A DNA stretch of 15,825 nucleotides. It comes from JAHFRG01 sp041495205 (GTDB lineage: Bacteria > Pseudomonadota > Gammaproteobacteria > Burkholderiales > JAHFRG01). The notes below the pieces were generated by a model that worked only from the letters and a program-made list of their open reading frames with translations, searched no databases and was not told the origin of the DNA. Below are positions 13,489 to 15,825 of the stretch, one piece after another. Every line of letters begins with the position of its first letter. Positions within the stretch are counted from its first letter, which is position 1. The position numbers were made by a program, and so were the translations under genes. The stretch covers positions 1 to 15,825 of the forward strand of contig JBGQCF010000041.1 in NCBI GenBank assembly GCA_041495205.1, given 5' to 3'.

Positions 13489-14388
13489 TTGCGCTTCCTG
13501 ACTTTTGTGCGCGATGATTCGGCGCGAGTCGGCATGCTCAGTGACGGCGATCGCGTGCTGGATGTGGGAGTGCAGGCCAAAAGGCTGGGCCTTACGCTAC
13601 CGTTCGACGCTTCCGACATGCTCGATCTCATCGGCTCCGGCGCCGTGGGGTTGGCCGCGGTGCGGGAACTTCTGCAGGCAGAAAGCACAGATCTGGCGCT
13701 TGCCGGACTCAAGCTCCTCGCGCCCATACCGCGGCCGCGCAAGAATGTTTTCTGCGTAGGATGGAACTATCTCGAGCACTTCGCTGAAGGCGAAGCCATC
13801 CGTCACAGCGGGCAGGACTTGCCAGCGCACCCCGTGTTTTTCAGCAAGACCCCGACCGCCGTCACCGGCCCTTACGACGCGATTCCCTACGACGCAAAAG
13901 TTTCCGAGCAAATCGACTGGGAAGCTGAGCTTGCCGTCATTATCGGCAAAAGCGGCAAGAATATTTCCGAGAACCAGGCGCTGGATTACGTCTTCGGCTA
14001 CACCGTGGTGAACGATGTTACGGCGCGCGACCTGCAGCGCCGGCACGGCGGGCAGTGGCTCAAAGGCAAAAGCCTGGACGGCGCCTGCCCGATGGGACCG
14101 TGGATTGTAACGCGCGACGAACTTGACCCCAACAACCTGCGCGTGGTGAGCCGCGTCAACGGCGTCCCCAAGCAGGATTCCAACACCCGCCACCTCTATT
14201 TCAAAATCCCGCGGCTTATCGCCGAGCTCTCGCTCGGCATGACTTTGGAACCCGGCGACATCATTTCCACCGGCACCCCGCCGGGAGTGGGTTTTGCCCG
14301 CAAACCACCCGAGTTTTTAAAACCCGGTGACCTGCTGGAGACCGAAATCGAGGGAATCGGCCGGCTGCAAAACCGGATCGGCAGCTAA
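13489..14388 (+). CDS. fumarylacetoacetate hydrolase family protein
   Basis: 299 residues. A short N-terminal domain (MRFLTFVRDDSARVGMLSDGDRVLDVG) is followed by the FAH catalytic fold: NVFCVGWNYLEHF, the metal ligands Glu145 and Glu147 in DWEAELAVIIGK and Asp176 in NDVTARDLQ, KSLDGACPMGPWIV, and ISTGTPPGVGF. Family members cleave C-C bonds of 1,3-dicarbonyl compounds or decarboxylate oxaloacetate-type acids. The substrate cannot be told from sequence, and no aromatic-degradation genes are adjacent. The start is TTG 13489, since no in-frame ATG fits the normal N-terminus; the ribosome site is weak. It is convergent with the ACT gene at a 13-nt distance. Confidence 0.93.
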   Translation: MRFLTFVRDDSARVGMLSDGDRVLDVGVQAKRLGLTLPFDASDMLDLIGSGAVGLAAVRELLQAESTDLALAGLKLLAPIPRPRKNVFCVGWNYLEHFAEGEAIRHSGQDLPAHPVFFSKTPTAVTGPYDAIPYDAKVSEQIDWEAELAVIIGKSGKNISENQALDYVFGYTVVNDVTARDLQRRHGGQWLKGKSLDGACPMGPWIVTRDELDPNNLRVVSRVNGVPKQDSNTRHLYFKIPRLIAELSLGMTLEPGDIISTGTPPGVGFARKPPEFLKPGDLLETEIEGIGRLQNRIGS

Positions 14389-14401
14389 GTGCTCACTCCT
14401 C

Positions 14402-14815
14402 TTACACCGCACCTAAAAGCTTGGCGGTTTTCGCCACGTCCTTGGGTTTCACCCAGAAAATCACGCCGTAGCGCCCTTCCCCGGCCGTCACTGCGTCCAG
14501 GGCAGTGACGTTGATTTTGGCTTCGGCCAGCTTGCCCAGAGTATCGACAATGGCGCCTACGCGGTCCTGCCCCTGGATCAAAAACCCGGTTTTTTTCGCG
14601 CTGAGCTTGAATCCCGCCATTTTCGCCGCGGCTTTAAAGGCCGCTGTATCTTCCGGAATAAAATCAATTTGTGCGCGGCCTGCCCGCGGAAAGCCGGAAA
14701 AAGCCAGCAAATTCACGTTGGCATCACGCAGCGCTTTCAGTATGCGCACGCCTTGACCCACTTTGTTGGGCGCGCTCACGGTAAAGTAGTCCACTTTGCG
14801 AATGGTATCAGGCAT
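14402..14815 (-). CDS. tandem ACT-domain protein
   Basis: 137 residues made of two ACT-like units: DYFTVSAPNKVGQGVRILKALRDANVNLLAF (about 8-70) and TGFLIQGQDRVGAIVDTLGKLAEAKINVTAL (about 75-137), each with the beta-alpha-beta pattern and the pre-helix Gly of ligand-binding ACT domains. No catalytic or DNA-binding domain is attached. Such stand-alone proteins probably sense amino acids or regulate a partner enzyme, but the ligand and partner are unknown. I chose ATG 14815, preceded by AGGAGG 4 nt upstream. A longer frame to 14854 would place that ribosome site inside the gene. A small hairpin (14827-14840) abuts the Shine-Dalgarno. Confidence 0.85.
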   Translation of the reverse strand: MPDTIRKVDYFTVSAPNKVGQGVRILKALRDANVNLLAFSGFPRAGRAQIDFIPEDTAAFKAAAKMAGFKLSAKKTGFLIQGQDRVGAIVDTLGKLAEAKINVTALDAVTAGEGRYGVIFWVKPKDVAKTAKLLGAV

Positions 14816-14826
14816 ATTTCCTCCTC

Positions 14827-14840
14827 GTGCCTTCAGGCAC
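14827..14840 (-). promoter_or_regulatory. hairpin abutting the ribosome binding site of the ACT gene
   Basis: GTGCC and GGCAC form a perfect 5-bp stem with a 4-nt loop directly before GAGGAGG. It could limit ribosome access or be a short transcription pause signal. No T run follows, so it is not a terminator. Confidence 0.25.
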
Positions 14841-14922
14841 ATTTGCTGGAACACAGTTTATTTTTAGCAAGCTTTACGCCGGATGACAATACTAAATTCG
14901 CAAGAGCCAAAAACCCCGTTCT

Positions 14923-15351
14923 TCACTGGGTCAAACGGGCCGCCTTTTCGGCCACTTTCGCTCCAAACTTCGCGCTGTCGATGATGAAGCGCTCGTGCGT
15001 GCCGGTGGAAATGGTATCCACGCCATCGTGGACACTGACTGTAAACTCCAGCCTGCGGCCTTCGACTTTTTCCAGCCTGACCATTACCTTGACCATAAGG
15101 CCCGGTGGGGTGGGCGCGGTGTGGCTGAGATTCACATGCGTGCCCAGGCTTTGCTCGCGCGGCCAGTCGAGACAGGGACGAATCGCCTCGATGCAGGCCC
15201 ATTCGACAAGCCCCACCATGAAACCGGTGGCGAGTACTTGCGGCATTTCCCGGAACAGTTGCGACTCCGGATATAGATGGGAAACAGTCTTGGTTACCGG
15301 GATTTTGAACTTGAATTCAAACGTCAGGCCGGGTTGCAGGCTGGTTTTCAT
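14923..15351 (-). CDS. FlK-like hotdog-fold acyl-CoA thioesterase
   Basis: 142 residues, soluble, closely similar in pattern to the fluoroacetyl-CoA thioesterase FlK: KTVSHLYPESQLF, ATGFMVGLVEWACIEA, SLGTHVNLSHTAPTPPG, HDGVDTISTGTHERF. The catalytic triad known in FlK (Thr42, Glu50, His76) is present as Thr42, Glu50 and His77. Of the two lid phenylalanines, Phe33 is kept while the Phe36 position is Met36, so fluoroacetyl specificity is not expected. A general short-chain acyl-CoA hydrolase role is more likely. The start is ATG 15351, 5 nt after AAGGAG; the TTG one codon earlier is less well placed. Its upstream side abuts the repeat-rich region, whose boundary lies 66 bp away. Confidence 0.9.
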   Translation of the reverse strand: MKTSLQPGLTFEFKFKIPVTKTVSHLYPESQLFREMPQVLATGFMVGLVEWACIEAIRPCLDWPREQSLGTHVNLSHTAPTPPGLMVKVMVRLEKVEGRRLEFTVSVHDGVDTISTGTHERFIIDSAKFGAKVAEKAARLTQ

Positions 15352-15416
15352 CAAGACTCCTTGCTTGTTCCGCCGATATTACCGCAAAAAAACGATTTCC
15401 GCGCTTGGGGAACGAT

Positions 15417-15452
15417 GGAACCTCTGATAAAACCCCACGCGGTTGCGACGGC
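15417..15452 (+). repeat. dispersed repeat end, copy M
   Basis: These 36 nt match copy L (1303-1338, opposite strand) at 33 of 36 positions. The last 19 nt, CCACGCGGTTGCGACGGC preceded by C, are identical in both. It forms the left boundary of the repeat-dense segment. Confidence 0.8.
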
Positions 15453-15454
15453 GG

Positions 15455-15541
15455 CTTTCCGGGATGGGGTGCGCGAAGCGAGGCGCAGCCAATGGCCATT
15501 CCCATTGGCAAGCCAAGCGACAAAGCAGACCACCCGGAAAG
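15455..15541. repeat. nested inverted repeats next to copy M
   Basis: An outer perfect 9-bp pair, CTTTCCGGG (15455-15463) with CCCGGAAAG (15533-15541), encloses a perfect 8-bp hairpin, GCCAATGG (15488-15495) with CCATTGGC (15502-15509) and a 6-nt loop. Together they would fold into a stem-loop of about 87 nt in RNA or single-stranded DNA. Confidence 0.7.
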
Positions 15542-15687
15542 GCGCCCCGGACTCGGACTCGCGCGAGCGTGGAGCGGGAAGGGGCGCAAGCTGACGCAAG
15601 AAACATTGTAAAATGGGGCGCTCATGCTACCGCTCCCGCACCCCAAGCTTCGCTGACCGTGTCGCGGCAGCCGTCCCTCCGGGTTAC

Positions 15688-15780
15688 GGCAAAATGCGGC
15701 GTCTGCGTCGTTGCGCTCCTCGGCTTCGTAGTCCTGGCTACGACCTTCGTCGCGCGCCTTGCATCCATCCGCATTTTGCC
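15688..15780. repeat. 93-nt nested inverted repeat (REP-like) next to copy R
   Basis: An outer perfect 12-bp pair, GGCAAAATGCGG (15688-15699) with CCGCATTTTGCC (15769-15780), encloses a perfect 6-bp hairpin, TCGTAG (15726-15731) with CTACGA (15738-15743), plus partial pairing between. The interior (TGCGTCGTTGCGCTCCTCGG and onward) resembles intergenic repeats I recall from several betaproteobacterial genomes. That is memory, not a search. Confidence 0.75.
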
Positions 15781-15798
15781 AGCAACGCAATTCGCGGA

Positions 15799-15817
15799 GG
15801 ATTTAATCAGAGGTTCC
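15799..15817 (-). repeat. dispersed repeat end, copy R
   Basis: On the minus strand this reads GGAACCTCTGATTAAATCC, 18 of 19 identical to copy L and 17 of 19 to copy M. Beyond it only scattered blocks agree (CGCG, TTGCG, GGC), so R has diverged inward. Confidence 0.75.
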
Positions 15818-15825
15818 TGAGAATT

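Larger units (their letters stand above)
15417..15817. mobile_element. candidate MITE-like or REP-doublet element bounded by 19-bp inverted repeats
   Basis: The left end GGAACCTCTGATAAAACCC (15417-15435) and the reverse complement of the right end, GGAACCTCTGATTAAATCC (15799-15817), agree at 17 of 19 positions. The 401 bp they bound has no transposase and is full of inverted repeats. No convincing target-site duplication is visible (flanks ...acgat and tgaga...). The alternative is two independent REP-like units that happen to face each other. Confidence 0.5.
15352..15825. other. gene-poor, repeat-dense right end
   Basis: No coding frame here resembles a protein family on either strand. The frames present are arginine-, proline- and glycine-rich and follow the hairpin arms. 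The region contains two dispersed-repeat ends in opposite orientation and two sets of nested inverted repeats, listed separately. Confidence 0.7.

Noticed and set aside
14906..14930. Terminator after the FlK-like thioesterase
   Set aside because: ACCC/GGGT before a T run gives only a 4-bp stem with a long loop overlapping the stop codon.
15317..15790. Minus-strand frame of 157 codons and overlapping plus-strand frames in the right end
   Set aside because: They run through the inverted-repeat arms, have Arg/Pro/Gly-rich composition on both strands and lack ribosome sites.
15410..15825. Target-site duplication around the 401-bp element
   Set aside because: The flanks (acgat on the left, tgaga on the right) share no direct repeat that I would trust.
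15355..15825. CRISPR array in the repeat-dense right end
   Set aside because: The repeats are inverted and few, with no regular repeat-spacer spacing and no cas genes.

Overview
The window looks like chromosomal DNA of a betaproteobacterium, probably from the Nitrosomonadales, Rhodocyclales or Gallionella neighbourhood. This is inferred from protein style only: a PhaP-type phasin, a DUF6494 protein, an Orn/M48 protease divergent pair, a CobD/CbiB-family protein, an SPHPN-type GreA/GreB factor, a 1-Cys peroxiredoxin and a FlK-like thioesterase. Almost all of it is ordinary housekeeping and stress-response content. I see no tRNA, rRNA, CRISPR array, transposase, phage gene or recognisable defence cassette.

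Layout. Positions 1-497 (minus) hold the start of an EI24/CysZ-like membrane protein. Divergent to it is a phasin gene (703-1251) with a good sigma70 promoter and a strong intrinsic terminator. Glucose-6-phosphate isomerase (1423-3060) and a DUF6494 protein (3103-3309) follow. They face a minus-strand cluster, read from right to left: oligoribonuclease, a membrane-anchored retropepsin-like protease, and a 6-phosphogluconate-dehydrogenase-like protein that has lost its catalytic lysine. Divergent from orn, a Ste24-like M48 protease overlaps a small cytochrome c by 4 nt. A CobD/CbiB-like membrane protein and a GreA/GreB-family factor lie on the minus strand after it. From 8.7 to 10.7 kb there is a frameshifted membrane-protein gene, a patatin-like phospholipase and a small coiled-coil protein. 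From 10.99 to 12.57 kb there is a small secreted protein, a CoA pyrophosphatase (NUDIX) with a frameshifted C-terminus, and an SDR oxidoreductase. From 12.7 to 15.35 kb come a 1-Cys peroxiredoxin with its promoter, a fumarylacetoacetate-hydrolase-family protein, a tandem ACT-domain protein and the FlK-like thioesterase.

The least ordinary part is the gene-poor right end (15352-15825). It is packed with nested inverted repeats, and two related 19-bp ends in opposite orientation bound a segment of about 401 bp. A third copy of the same end, matching one of them over 36 bp at 33 positions, lies about 14 kb away between the phasin terminator and pgi. I read this as a non-coding dispersed repeat family, MITE-like or REP-doublet-like, with at least three ends in the window.

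Functional themes are carbon storage (phasin), central sugar phosphate metabolism (Pgi), RNA turnover (Orn), membrane protein quality control (M48), peroxide defence (peroxiredoxin) and acyl-CoA housekeeping (NUDIX CoAse, thioesterase). Two genes each appear to lack one base, which may be consensus error as easily as real decay.
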